Of a stretch of 64,000 bases of DNA, positions 34,082 to 45,865 are shown in pieces. The position numbers were made by a program, and so were the translations under genes. Origin of the DNA: Spiroplasma eriocheiris (GTDB lineage Bacteria > Bacillota_I > Bacilli_A > Mycoplasmatales > Mycoplasmataceae); contig NZ_CP011856.1 of NCBI RefSeq assembly GCF_001029265.1, positions 1,301,715 to 1,365,714 of the forward strand, given 5' to 3'. Position 1 is the stretch's first letter, and each line of letters opens with the position of its first letter. A model generated the notes under the pieces. That model had not been told where the DNA came from. It worked only from the letters and a program-made list of their open reading frames with translations, and made no database searches.

Positions 34082-34172
34082 AGGTTAAGATAAAATCTTA
34101 ACCAAACAATATGTTTCCGTTCAAAATAGTTTTTCATAATTTTTTCTAAACACAGTATTACTGTGTTTTTTG
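34082..34172 (+). ncRNA. Putative small RNA, copy 1
   Basis: About 90 nt. Hairpin GGTTAAGAT/ATCTTAACC at 34083-34103, then a block starting GTTTCCGTTC (34113) and ending TTTTTTCTAAAC, then the terminator ACACAG-5 nt-CTGTGT-TTTTT (34150-34172). The block is repeated in copy 2. No ribosome-binding site plus start codon on the plus strand. Confidence 0.55.
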
Positions 34173-34321
34173 TTTTTTCAAATTTGTTTTGTTTTTTAAG
34201 ATTTTAAATATCTACTAACTTAAAAAATTCAACAAATATAGAGTTTTTAATTTATTAAATTAATTTTTTTCATATTTGTGAAATCTATTTATTTTAGAAT
34301 TTACTATGCTATTATAAAAAT

Positions 34322-34470
34322 GCTATATGGTAACATATAGTGGATAGAAATTTGTTCCAGGGTTTGGAAGGGCCTCCTTTACCTGGTTAAATAATGAGTT
34401 TCCGTTCGTAAATAGTTTTTTCATAGTTTTTTCTAGACCTCAAGTTAGCGCTTGAGGTTATTTTTATTTT
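34322..34470 (+). ncRNA. Putative small RNA, copy 2
   Basis: About 149 nt behind an extended -10 (TGC TATTAT, 34307-34315). Hairpin CTATATG/CATATAG (34323-34340), a GC-richer part with CCAGG...CCTGG (34358-34385), the shared block (34398-34437), and the terminator CCTCAAG-6 nt-CTTGAGG-TTATTTTTATTTT. The insert between hairpin and block is absent from copy 1. Confidence 0.55.
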
Positions 34471-34491
34471 TAACAATAATAATTAAAGATA

Positions 34492-34530
34492 ATTAAAAAC
34501 CCAACTTGATCTCAAGTTGGGTTTTTAATT
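34492..34530. terminator. Bidirectional terminator after the third permease
   Basis: AATTAAAAACCCAACTTGA and its reverse complement form an approximately 19-bp stem with a 2-base loop; it ends at the stop codon of the permease gene (34531). Confidence 0.8.
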
Positions 34531-37500
34531 TTATTCTTGTAAAGCATCTAAGACGCGAGTACGTTTTAATGAAATATAACCACCAAGTAATGAAATAATA
34601 TAGGTTATTAATACAATTATAATAATAATTACAAATAATAACCATGTTTTAATAATTGGTAATACAAATCAACCAACTAACGCTCCGATGACTGCCGCAT
34701 AAATGAATCAACCAGCTAAGATTCCTAAACCTAAGCCAACGACAATAACTGGGAAATACATTCCTAAAATTGCTTTGGTAATTTCACGATTTCGATAACC
34801 TACCACTTTCATTGTTGAAATTAATCGTTTATTTTCTGTAATAATCATATTAGCAGTAAAGACAATAATGATAAAACAGATTGCAATTGCGATTGCTAAA
34901 AAGAAATATAACGCAATTGTAATTAAATTAACAAAACTTTCAATAACATGTAATTGTTGTGATAATAAAGCATCAAAAGTTAATCCCGCATAACCATATT
35001 GCGGATACATTGTTGTTAAATCCGCACCAGGTCCAAATTCTTGTCCACCACCAAGTGTTAATCTTGTATAGTCTCCCTCATTTTGATGGAGTCCAATACT
35101 ACTTTGCACATCATCAAGGGCTGTAGAAGTCGTAAATTTGGCGTTTCAAACTGGATATAAGGAATCAAATAGACGGAGATGATTATAAAATTCAAGTTTT
35201 TCTGAAGTAGATCAACTATTAACAATTTTAAAATCAATTGTTTGGGTGATGGCATCATATGCTTTGCCATAAAGATAGCTATTATATAACCCTGCTGTAT
35301 AATTTAATGTTGACGCATTTAAATTACTTAGGTTAAAAATAGGAACTAAATAATCACGTAACTTATCAAAGTTTAAAATTCTTTCAGCATATAATTTCGG
35401 ACCAATCAAATCACCATTCCCATCTTTAATATTTTCTAAATTTTTAAAACGGGTTTGTTCATTTAAAGTATACATTTTACCATTACCATAGTCTTCATCA
35501 ATGCCAACCACTTGTACTTGTTGTTCTTTGGTAACGGCACTAGTAAACACTTTATTTTCATAAATCAAATGACCCATTGTTGTTTGGTTCTGAGCATTAT
35601 TTGAATAATATAGCCGGTGTTCACCTTTATATGCTAAATCACTACCTTTTGATGATTGCACACTGTCCATATATGGTTGAATTGCTAAATCAAAAGTATC
35701 ACTACCAACTTTAACAGTACTTTGATTTGGTCAAAAGGCATCTCGTAACTGTTGGGTCATTGAATTACCACCAAATCCTTTTTGAATACTTGTGTAATCT
35801 AAATCAGAGGTGTTGGTTCCGTTGACATTAAATGGCTCATAGTTTCTAACCCGTGTTCCATTGTAATATTGTAAAGTATCATTATTTGGGGAAATTGTTA
35901 AAACATCACCATTTTTTATATTTAGTTTTTTAGCTAGTGCTTGGTTGATTACCACAGGTAATACAGCACTAGGATTACTTAAATCAACTTCGTAATTTTC
36001 TAAATTATTAATTAAATTATGACCATGTTCATCATATAAATTAGTTAAATTTAGATAATGAGGATCACCATTGTTATCAACATAATAGTTATAAGGGTTA
36101 ATTCCATATCCATCAATACTATCTTTGTTTCCATCCATATTATTATGGTTGTTAATCTTTTTAATAACAGGGTTGAAATAAATCGCTGATTGATCAGTAT
36201 TAGGATTATAAGGAATAGCACCAAACCCAATTCCATATTGAAGGTTTAAGTCCGGACTTGATAATCTTTCCCGCACAAATCATGGCGATCGGGTTAAAAC
36301 TCCTTCATAACTACATACTCCTGCTGACATTGGTTTTAAGTTAACATCAGAAGGAATTGGGATTTCTTTCCCATCACGGTCGGTAATTTTTTGGGGAATT
36401 CCATTAGTATCAACTATTTGGTACCAAATAATTTTCCCTGGTTCATTCGGATCAGGCTGAGCATATTTTAAAGCAAACTCATAAGTTGACATCGTCCCTG
36501 CAATCACACTTGAATAATCGGGAAGAGCAATTGAACAAGTAATATAAGCAAATGGTGCCACACTTGGGTCACTATATAATCCAGCATTTTCAGCAGTAAT
36601 CATTGATTGAATGTAGTCTTTATTATAAAGCAATCAATTTGAATTCTGCAATTGTCCTGACCCAATAACTGACATTAGCACATTCTTTTTAGCCAATTCT
36701 AAATTGCTATTAACAATATACGGATCAATATGCACTGGTAATAAGTTATAAGGAGCAATTTTTCCATTAATAGCATCTTGTCCTAAAAACGGATTGTCAT
36801 CATGGTTCCCAACTGATAAATCATATGTTCGATAAGTTGATAATGGTGAGTTTCAAATTGGTAATTCATAATGGGAAACCCCTTGGTAATCCTTATTTTT
36901 ATAAGTTTTATCAATCATGGTTGTTAATGATTTGGGAGCAAAAATAGCGGCAGTGATTAACGCACTCCCAATAATTAAGGCAATAAAGGTTATCATCATT
37001 CTTCCCAGTGATTTTGTAAAAATTGCAATTTGGAACCGGACATGGAAATTACGACGCGGATTAATTTTTGTTAATGTTCGTTGGATTGTTGATACTAATT
37101 TGGTTTGTTTTTGTTCAGCATATAATTTTAAAACATCACCACTAATTGTAAATCATCCAGTAAAGAAAGTAATTAAAACAAGCACCGCAGTAATTAGAAT
37201 GGCAGAAATTGCAAAAGCCCCCCCGCTCCAATTGAAGCCAGCAAATGGCATCGCAAAGAATTTTTGAAAAGCATTTACTGGTAAATTTTGAATAGCTGTT
37301 CCAATGAACCACCCAATTAAACCGCCAATAATCCCAATAGTTAACGGATAAGCACTATATGCCCCAATTACTGTTAGTTTATCATAACCTAATGATTTTA
37401 ATGTTGCAATTCGTTGACGTGCAAAGGCAATTTGTTTTCTAATTAGCAATACAATAATAAAGAAGGCAATAATTAAAATAATAACTAACCCAATTGTTAA

Positions 37501-38676
37501 TGCTGTTGTATATAACGTTGTCATATCATTCATCATTGAAGTTCGGGGACTAAAACGATAATTTTGATCATAGATCCGGTAAATATATTTTCCTTTATTT
37601 CCAGCAGCAAGTGTCATATAATAGTCCATTTGCTTATTTAAAACTTCCGGAGTAAGGCGAGAATCATTTATTTTAATTGAATAATATGTTTCTTTATCTG
37701 CAATTGACGATAACGCCATCATATCATTTGTAGGATATTGTTTTCAATATTCCATCGGATAATCATTGGTTGGATCGGCATCACTTCATACTAATCCAAA
37801 CATTTGTGGGTTAACATAAATTAAGGCATCTTTTTTCGTATCTGGTAAAACAGTAGTTGGGTCAACCATTGGATAAGTAAAATCAGGAGTATAACCAAAG
37901 GCAACAATTCTCAGAGGAACAGTTGTTTTAGGATCAATTTTAGTAGGATCACAAGTTAGCTTTCCGTCATCTAATTGGGGACATAGATAGTCTCCTAAGA
38001 CAAGGTTATTTTGTCTCGCAAAAATAGGGTCAACCACAACATCGTCTTCTGCTGCTCTTGTTGCCACTCCAGTACTATCAATATTCATTCCCCCATAAAG
38101 GTGGCCATCATATTGTTGACCATTCATATAGGTTCCCCTTGCAGTAATAATTAAATTATCAACTGTTGGAGTAAAAGGAATTTTTCCATTGGGAGTCAGG
38201 TTACTTTTGTTTCCATACGCAATTGTTTTAAATAAATAGTTTTCATTAGCAATTTTTTTATCAAATAATCGTGTTTCCCGGCGAATATAGTCAAAAGTAT
38301 TATAAACGCTTGGGTATAAACTATTAAAATTTTCTTGGATTTCATACATTACCCGTTGGTTATAATTTCCCTTGACACCGTAATCATTAAAAACATCAGG
38401 ACCTAATGGATTATTAGGATCAGAAGTTTTGCTAGCAAACTCGGCTTCAAAAATAGCACTATGTAAGCGTCCTTCTTTTATCGCGATATTGTATTCACCT
38501 TTCATACGGGTTGTTGTTGTTTGTAAAACAGTAAACCCCACTGCACTAATAATAATTAAAAAAGTTAAAATAATAACTTGGATTCAATTTTTAAAAACAT
38601 CTTTAAAAACATTTTTAAATAATAAATTAACTCCCCGCATGAAATTTGGCCGATGACTTTTTTTATTAATCTTCAT
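34531..38676 (-). CDS. Giant FtsX-like ABC transporter permease (1381 aa)
   Basis: Same architecture as the two permeases at 13.8-22.4 kb. An N-terminal helix (IQVIILTFLIIISAVGFTVL, about 32-52) is followed by a large extracellular domain. Helices around ..FARQRIATLKSLGYDKLTVIGAY (about residue 425) precede a second N-terminal-like helix (MMITFIALIIGSALITAAIF, about 560). A second external domain (about 590-1180) leads to final helices around ITENKRLISTMKVVGYRNREI (about 1285). It thus looks like two permease units in tandem in one chain. The GGGGG ribosome-binding site lies before ATG 38676. Many UGA-Trp codons. No ATP-binding partner nearby. Confidence 0.88.
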
Positions 38677-38788
38677 TGTAATATTCCCCCTAGTTTAATA
38701 ACTATAATATTTTAAAAACATACTTAAAAAGATATTTTTCACATTATGAAAAATAAAATAATAGTAACTTATTTTAAAATAGCAATTA

Positions 38789-39199
38789 TTAAATTAGTAA
38801 CACCAGATCATTCTCTTGGGCATTAATTAGTTTAAATTGCATAAAATTTAAAAAATTAAAATTAGTAATTTTGCGACAATATAATTGGCTTTCTTCTTTA
38901 TAATTATCCTTGCTAAAGAACAACGGTCCCTCGTTAAAATTACATTTTTCAATTGTTTCGGCAATATCATTAATCATTTCTCAAAACAGCATTACCCAAT
39001 TATTTGAAAATAATAAAATAACTAAAAAATTATATAAAAAAGCTTGGTTAATAAACTCTGAAAATGTTTGCGGGCGAAACTCTGTTAATTTTAAATCAGA
39101 ATTACGATTAATAATGATCTGCGAAAAAAGAGCATTAACTCTTAATGCTGATAAAAAATAATAACCTCAAATAAATGATAATTCAAAATTACCGCCCAT
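38789..39199 (-). CDS. Small unknown protein, likely membrane-associated
   Basis: A 136-aa protein starting MGGNFELSFIWGYYFLSALRVN. It has a weak N-terminal hydrophobic part and a clearer one around residues 52-72 (FLYNFLVILLFSNNWVMLFW), then a charged half with two Cys. AAGGTAG lies before ATG 39199. UGA-Trp in the middle. It precedes the giant permease gene on the same strand by 112 bases. No family recognised. Confidence 0.55.
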
Positions 39200-39383
39200 A
39201 AATTTCTACCTTCTTTGCATGTCCAATAAACTATGTTTACTAACCATTACCTAAAGTATTAATATCTGTTTCCTACTAAATAGTAATTGACTTGTTAAAT
39301 ATAATAGTTATTTTAATAAACCTCACATAAATATTACCTTAAAAAGATCAAATTTAATAATTTTTTTTAATTTTCTTAGTAAT

Positions 39384-40214
39384 TTATTTTAACTTTTGGC
39401 AAGTACTGCAATAATATGTTCCCCGCCCATTAATAAAATCTTTAGTAATTAAAGTTTGACAAACATAGCACGGTTGGTTAGCACGGCCATGAACTTTTAA
39501 ATGTTGTAAAAACTTCCCATCAACACCCGGCTCAGGATGGTAGGTCGCAATAGTTGTGCCCCCTTCGTTAATTGCCGTTGTTAAAACTTTCCGGGTATGA
39601 TCAATAATATTTTGATAATCAGTTGTTGTTAAATTTTTTGTTTTTTCGCCTGGATGAATTCGTGATTCAAATAAGATTTCATTCGCATAAATATTACCGA
39701 TTCCCACAATTGTATCTTGTTCCAATAATGTTGTTTTAATAGGCTGCGTTTTTTTCATTCAGCGAGATTGTAAATATTCAACTGTTAGATTAGGGTCAAA
39801 TGGTTCTAATCCTAGTTTATTTAGTGGTGGGGTAGTTAAATAGATATTTTTAGGATACAAATGCATTGTTCCAAATTTACGAGTATCATGGTAGCGTAAT
39901 TGGTATTGGTGATTTAACTCAAAAGCCACCATAATGTGTTTTCAATCCCCATCACTATTTTTATCAACAAAATAATATTTTCCTTCCATTCTTAAATGAC
40001 TAATTAAAACATAATCATCTAAAATAAAAAGCAAATGCTTACCTTTCCGTTCAATATTGTTAATAGTTTGGCCAATAATTTGCTGACTAAATTCGTCAAC
40101 AGTGGGGTATTTAATAATTTTATTAGTAAAAATTAAACAATCAGTAATTGTCATCCCCTTAATATTTTTTAATAAAATTCGTTTAACTGTCTCGACTTCT
40201 GGTAATTCTGGCAT
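39384..40214 (-). CDS. mutM: Formamidopyrimidine-DNA glycosylase
   Basis: A 276-aa base-excision repair enzyme for 8-oxoguanine. It begins with the catalytic MPELPEVETVKR (Pro at position 2 after Met removal). LISHLRMEGKYY, the helix-two-turn-helix VGIGNIYANEILFESRIHP, and the C-terminal zinc finger CYVCQTLI...GRGTYYCSTC are present. Two UGA-Trp codons. The gene is often next to polA in Gram-positives; here two genes lie between them. Confidence 0.97.
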
Positions 40215-40363
40215 AATGTAATACTCACTTTCTACTTTAATTATATTATAGTAAAAAAAATATTAAACTATCTATTTGTCCAAAAAGAAAAAAAGAGAAA
40301 TTATAATGTTTGAAAAATATTAAGATATAATTAATATATTAATTATAGTTAGGAAGTGAACTT

Positions 40364-41212
40364 ATGCCCGATTGAGGAATTGCAGTGTTGGTAATTGTCG
40401 CATTAATTCTTTTTACAATTGCCCTATACAAACCCTTAATGACAAGAATTCGGAATCAAAAATATAAACGTCAAAGAACACTAAACCGTAAAATAACTGT
40501 TGATAAAATAACGGATAATCATCAACATTTATTATTAGAAAAAGCAATTAATCGACCATTTTATAAAAAATATTTTGAAAAATTGCCATTAACTTACCCA
40601 GTTAAAGAATTAAATAGTAAAGTTGTTTTTAACCTTGATATTATAGAATCAGACTACCAAGATATTATTAACTTACTAGTGCAAAATAGTGATCAAAAAT
40701 ATCGTGAATTATACCAATACTTACTAGATACTAATCTTAACTTACTTTTAACAACAATTTTTTCCCAAATTACAAACCAATTCATTATTCCTAATTTTGA
40801 AAAACTAAATGAAGAACGAGAAATTACCAATGATCTTTCAGATGAATATTATGCAAAATGAGTCCTAAGTTTTCGTGAACATACCATCCGCTTTATTTGT
40901 GATTATTATCTACCAATTATTTACCAAAATTGTTTAGAATTAATTAAAACTAAGGATGTTGAAAAATATTATATTAATATTACAACGGCGATTAGCACCC
41001 GCTTTCAAGAAATTGTTTTCAATAGCTTAGAAAAAGATTTTGTGCAATTAGCTGATCGAATTATTGATTTATACCCAAATATTGGGGATACAATGACTGA
41101 TGATGAAGCAAAAAGTAAAATTAAACAGATTGCCCACAAATATCGGGTGGATTATGATAAGATTTTTGATCAACATTTAAACCAAGAAAAAATTAAAGAA
41201 TTGTTAAAATAA
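40364..41212 (+). CDS. Conserved membrane-anchored protein, unknown
   Basis: A 282-aa protein with a single N-terminal membrane helix (WGIAVLVIVALILFTIALY, residues 4-22) and a basic stretch after it (RIRNQKYKRQRTLNRK), so the rest is cytoplasmic. The body is helical and rich in Asn, Ile and Leu, with no catalytic motif. AGGAAG lies before ATG 40364. UGA-Trp at codons 4 and 166. It shares a terminator with the convergent TDT gene. Function unknown. Confidence 0.8.
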
Positions 41213-41241
41213 AAAGTATCTATTCAATAGATACTTTTTTT
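41211..41241. terminator. Shared terminator between convergent genes
   Basis: AAAAAGTATCTAT / ATAGATACTTTTT with a 3-base loop and T/A runs on both sides; overlaps the stops of both genes. Confidence 0.8.
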
Positions 41242-42325
41242 AAGCCTTTGCTTTTGTTGCTTGTTTGTTGTTTTTAAAATAATTCATATAATCAGTTACT
41301 AATAAATAACTAAATCCGGCAATTAAATAAATAAAGACCCCAGTGGCAATAATTAATTCAATTAATGCTCAGTATTTAAAAGTAGTTAATAACTCGTTTT
41401 GCATTGTTGGATTTGTTACTAATTTTGCTAAATACTCACCAAAAATAATTCGACCAACAGCTGACACCGCTAATGGGAATGAGTATCCCGATAATCCCGG
41501 ATTAAACCATTTGGTGCGGAATGTTTTAAACATTGTAATATAAATAATTAAAGTCATAACTAGTGAGAATGATCCTAAAATAATCATAAAGCTCGGATGT
41601 TCTTGGGGAGTATCATTAAAATCGAAGAAATAAGATACTAACATTAGCGAATGCACAGATGTTAAAATTCCCATTGATGGTAGTTCACTATCATGTCCTT
41701 TAATAAATAAATAACGGTATCAAATAATCGGAGTAGCAATAATATACATTGCAAAAACAATGTATCACAATACTTGTAAAAATAATGTATAATGATCACC
41801 TAATTGTTGGGCAGGAATTACATTGGCTGCCGCAATTCCGACAGGTGGTACATACCATGAGGCATCAACATCAGCTCATTTAAATGTTCAACATTTTAAA
41901 ATAAATCAAAATAGAAAATGTGAAAGCTGAATAATTAACCCCAGGTACCACACAATTAATCCAAAGTAATATACTCCTCCAGAATGTAAGTAAGTACCAG
42001 TTGCGGATTTATCTTGGTATCCTAAAATAAATGCTCCAATTGAAATAATTACCATTGGAAAAACTGCAAAATGAGAAGAAGCAATGGCATCTTTCAACAA
42101 ATGATTTCATGTTCACTTTGGATCACCCAGCATTTTAATAATTCCTAGTAATACAAATAAACATGCAAGGGTCATTGTTAATTTGGGTACTCAATTTGCT
42201 TCAAAACTAAAGCCCCCACCCTGATTAGCAAATAATGTTCAACCAGTTCCTAAGGTAGTTAAACCTAGTGCGACACCAACAATTGCAAATGGAATTGGAC
42301 TAACGATATTCTTTTTTGTTTGCAT
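41240..42325 (-). CDS. TDT/SLAC1-family anion or dicarboxylate transporter
   Basis: A 361-aa membrane protein with about ten hydrophobic segments. The N-terminus VSPIPFAIVGVALGLTTLGTGW and the YVPPVGIAAANVIPA segment (about residue 150-165) match the tellurite-resistance/dicarboxylate transporter (TehA, SLAC1) family. Substrate not predictable. AGGAG lies before ATG 42325. Many UGA-Trp codons. Confidence 0.8.
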
Positions 42326-42400
42326 AAATCTCCTTTTCTATCTTTATAATAAAATAACAACAAAAATAATTATATAATTTTTAAATTATTTTTGTTAAAA

Positions 42401-42450
42401 AATAACAAGATTTTTCATTATTTATCTATCCTAATTAATAAATCTTGTTA
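42401..42450. terminator. Terminator-like hairpin at the polA end
   Basis: ATAACAAGATTT and AAATCTTGTTAT form a 12-bp stem with a 20+ base loop. The right arm includes the polA stop codon at 42448-42450. On the minus strand the tail is TTTTTTA. Confidence 0.5.
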
Positions 42451-45057
42451 TTTTAACTCATATCAACTATAACCAGTTTTCATATCAACGATTAGTTTAA
42501 CATCTAGTTTCGTTGAATTTTCCATCAGTTCTTTAACAATAGTTTGCACTTGGGTTAGTTCATCTTTAACAACTTCAAAAATTAATTCATCGTGAATTTG
42601 AGCAATTATTTTTGATTGCAAATGTAATTCTTTAAATTTTTGATCAATATTTTTTAAAGCAATTTTAATAATATCTGCTGCGCTTCCTTGAATAGGCATG
42701 TTCATTGCGACACGTTTCCCGAATTCTCGTTGCATATAATTATGGTCATTAATCTCTGGAACATAACGTTTCCGGTTAAAAATTGTTGTGACATACCCAT
42801 TTTTTTTACAAAATTCAACCTGGGCATCAATAAATTTCTTAATAGTCGGAAACTGACTATAGTAATTAGCAATAATTTCTTTTGCCTTAGTCACCGAGAT
42901 ATTTAAATCATTCGCTAACCCAAAATCACTAATACCATAGATAATTCCAAAATTAAAGGCCTTAGCACTACGCCGAATATTTGGAGTAATTTGTTCTTTT
43001 GGTAAATTAAAAATTTTCATCGCTGTGTTGGTATGAATATCTTCACCCCGGTTAAAGGCAGCAATTAAATCAGCATCTTTTGACATATGAGCTAGAATTC
43101 GTAATTCAATTTGCGAATAATCACAAGATAATAAAATATTATTATTGTTAGAAACAGTAAAAATTTTGCGGACTTCTCGTTGAACTTCATCACGAATACT
43201 AATATTTTGCATATTAGGTTCAACAGAAGATAACCGTCCGGTGTTTGTTAATGTTTGTTTATAAATTGTATGGACTTTACCATCTTTAAAAATGTATTTT
43301 TCCATTCCTTTTAAGTATGTTGAATATAGTTTTTGATATTTCCGATAATCTAATATTTTTGCCACAATTGGATGGGCTAACTTAATTCCTTCCAAAACTT
43401 CTTGAGCAGTTGATCCTTTTTTATAATCTGGTAAAGCTAAATCTTTAAATAATAATTCAGAAACCTGTTTTGGCGAATTAGGGTTAATTTCGCGATTACT
43501 CATTGTATTAATTTCTTCGTTCAAATTATTAACAATTTGTTCAATTCGTAAGGTTTGGCGTTGTAATTCTTCACGGTCAACTTTAACCCCGTTAATTTCC
43601 ATTTGAGCCAATGCAAAAGCGGTTGGTAATTCAATATCATAATATAACTCATATTGTTCGTTTGTTTTTAATAAATTAATAATTTGGTCATGCAGAGTAT
43701 AAATATAATTAGCTTTTTCACAAATAAAATGACTTAATCGCGTTAAATCATTTGGAATTTCTTTTTTAACCCCTTTCCCATAAAATAACTCGTCACTTAA
43801 AATTTGTTTATTAGAAAATAACTTAATATAAGAATCAAAGGAATTCTTAATATTAGAATTATAAACATAACCAGCAAGCATCATGTCATAAGTAATGTTA
43901 TTAATACTAATATTTGAACGGTGTAAACTAACAATTAAACTTTTTGCATTATATGTTCATTTTTCGAATTGCGAATCGGTTAAAAATTCTAAAAATGCTT
44001 GGTCAAATTTAGCAATGTTAAAATCATAGTAAAAAATACCCTGGCTATTAATAATTGCAAAGGCAATGATTTCAGATAAATGGTAGTTTTCATCAAAAAG
44101 TTCTAAATAAACAACATTGTGGTTAGCTTGATACTCTTTCTTTCATTCTTCAATAATGTTAACTTTAAGCTGATCATTAATCTTTTCTTCTTTACCATTA
44201 AATAATTTACTTACAAACGAATTCATATTATATTTTAAATAAAAATCAATTAATTTGTTATGGTCAGGATTAATAGGTGCAAAACTAAAATTAGTTAAAG
44301 CAACATCACAAACTATTGTTGCTACCTGTTTACATAATAAAGCATCATCTTTTGCCATAGCTAAATTATTATGTAAACTTCCCTTAATTTCATCAATATG
44401 TTGATATAAATTTTCTAAGCTCCCATATTCTTTAACTAATTTAATTGCGGTTTTTTCACCAACACCAGGTACTCCTTTTAAATTATCAGAAGGATCACCC
44501 ATCAAACCTTTTAAATCGGGAACTTGGTTCGGAGTAATTCCTCATTTTTCGTGCAAAGCTTTTTCATCAATAATTTCAATATTAGAAATTCCCTGCTTAG
44601 TTACTAATACATTAGTTTTGGGAGAAATTAATTGGAAAAGGTCCTTATCGCTGGATAAAATGTCAACATAATAATTCTCAGTTTCGGCTAATTTTGATAA
44701 ACACCCAATTAAATCATCCGCTTCATAACCGTCCTGTTCTAAATAAGGAATATTATAATTATCCAGATATTCTTTAACAATTGGGAACTGGGTTATTAAT
44801 TCCTGAGGGGTTTTACTACGTCCCTCCTTATAATTAGCTAGTAAATCATGGCGAAAATTCTTTTTATTTTTATCAAACGCAACAACTACTGAATAATAGT
44901 TATTTTCTTTTAAGATTTTATTTAGCATATTGGCAAAAGCATACACAGCATTGGTAGGTGTCCCATCCATACTTTTCAACATTTCTCCCCCATATGCCGT
45001 TGCATAAAAAGCTCGGAACACTAACGAGTTCCCATCAATTAATAAAACTTTATTCAC
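42448..45057 (-). CDS. polA: DNA polymerase I
   Basis: An 869-aa repair and Okazaki-fragment polymerase. The N-terminal 5' nuclease domain (1-280) starts MNKVLLIDGNSLVFRAFYA and has DGYEADDLIG, SSDKDLFQL and GDPSDNLKGVPGVGEKTA. The middle exonuclease-like domain lacks the DEDD residues, so proofreading is probably lost. Polymerase motif A (LLSCDYSQIELRILAHMS), motif B (RRSAKAFNFGIIYGIS) and motif C (QIHDELIFEV) are intact. The start is GTG 45057 behind GGAGAG. Four or more UGA-Trp codons. It follows ispE by 55 bases. Confidence 0.96.
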
Positions 45058-45112
45058 TTCGCCACTCTCCTTTAAAATTAATTATAGCGGATATCTTTCA
45101 AAATAGTTGTGA

Positions 45113-45862
45113 TTATCAAACTAAAAATGACCCACCACTGCCAGCTAATAAAACATGGCTATATTGTTTTGTTAAATTATGATGGAATTCTTTTAATTTT
45201 TGGTTAATCTTTAACGCTGGTTTTTCTAACATGTTGAAATATTTTTCGGGAAAAACCCGATTTCTTTTTTTATAATATGAATAATCCAAATCAAATTCAG
45301 CATAAACATCCTTTGTGATTGAAGGAATGTTACTAATAATAACCTTTCAATTTGGAAGCTGATACTTTGTAATTTGGTGTTTAGATAATAACCGAATCTG
45401 ATTACCATAACCCAAAATACGAGCTGGTTTTTGATAATAAAAAAATAAGGCATCACAAGATAAACTTTTAATTAAATTTAAAATTTTTTTACTATTAAAA
45501 TCAATTTTAAAAATCCGACATAACAATTTAATGGTTGCGACCTGGTTACTACTTGAATAACCTAGCCCAGAACCAACTGGTGTTTTTTTATCTAAAAAAA
45601 TATCAATCCCAATTGCATTAAATTCAGGAAACTCTCGTAAAAAAGCTTGGTAGGCTTTAACAATTGTATTTTCATTATTATTTAATTCCAAAAGATTACA
45701 CTCAAACTTAAATTGCTGTGTACTATTTTTTTTAACAATAATAATATCAAATAGTTCTTGATAGGGAAACATAATCGAATTAATTTTATGCAAGTTTCGT
45801 TTTCGATTATTTTTATAAACTTTTAAAGTTAAATTAACTTTCCCATATGATTTGATTTCCAT
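45113..45862 (-). CDS. ispE: 4-diphosphocytidyl-2-C-methyl-D-erythritol kinase
   Basis: A 249-aa GHMP kinase of the MEP isoprenoid pathway. Seen: the N-terminal SYGKVNLTLKVYKNN, the ATP-binding PVGSGLGYSSSNQVAT (about residue 93-108), the DALFFYYQKPARILGYG segment and the C-terminal LLAGSGGSFL. Slightly shorter than the usual 280 residues. UGA-Trp at 45347 and near the end (VW*). It begins 3 bases after the rsmA stop, so it is co-transcribed. Presence of a MEP gene separates Spiroplasma from most Mycoplasma. Confidence 0.9.
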
Positions 45863-45865
45863 CTA

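Larger units (their letters stand above)
33881..34530. other. 650-bp non-coding region with two tandem small-RNA-like units
   Basis: Between fba and the third giant permease, both on the minus strand, no gene-length frame exists. On the plus strand there are two successive units, each with a 5' hairpin, a shared block (GTTTCCGTTC..) and a T-tailed terminator. The right end carries the permease terminator. Confidence 0.65.

Noticed and set aside
34082..34470. Two minus-strand peptides starting MKNYFERKH and MKKLFTNGN across the repeated blocks.
   Set aside because: The blocks differ by two bases in length, so the peptide frame is not conserved; no good ribosome-binding site for either.
39200..39383. 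A gene in the 184-bp gap upstream of the 136-aa protein.
   Set aside because: Only AT-rich sequence with stops in all frames was found.
45226..45456. A second minus-strand frame overlapping ispE that could suggest a frameshift.
   Set aside because: With UGA as Trp the ispE frame runs on without a break to GSGGSFLVW and TAA; the other frame is a shadow.
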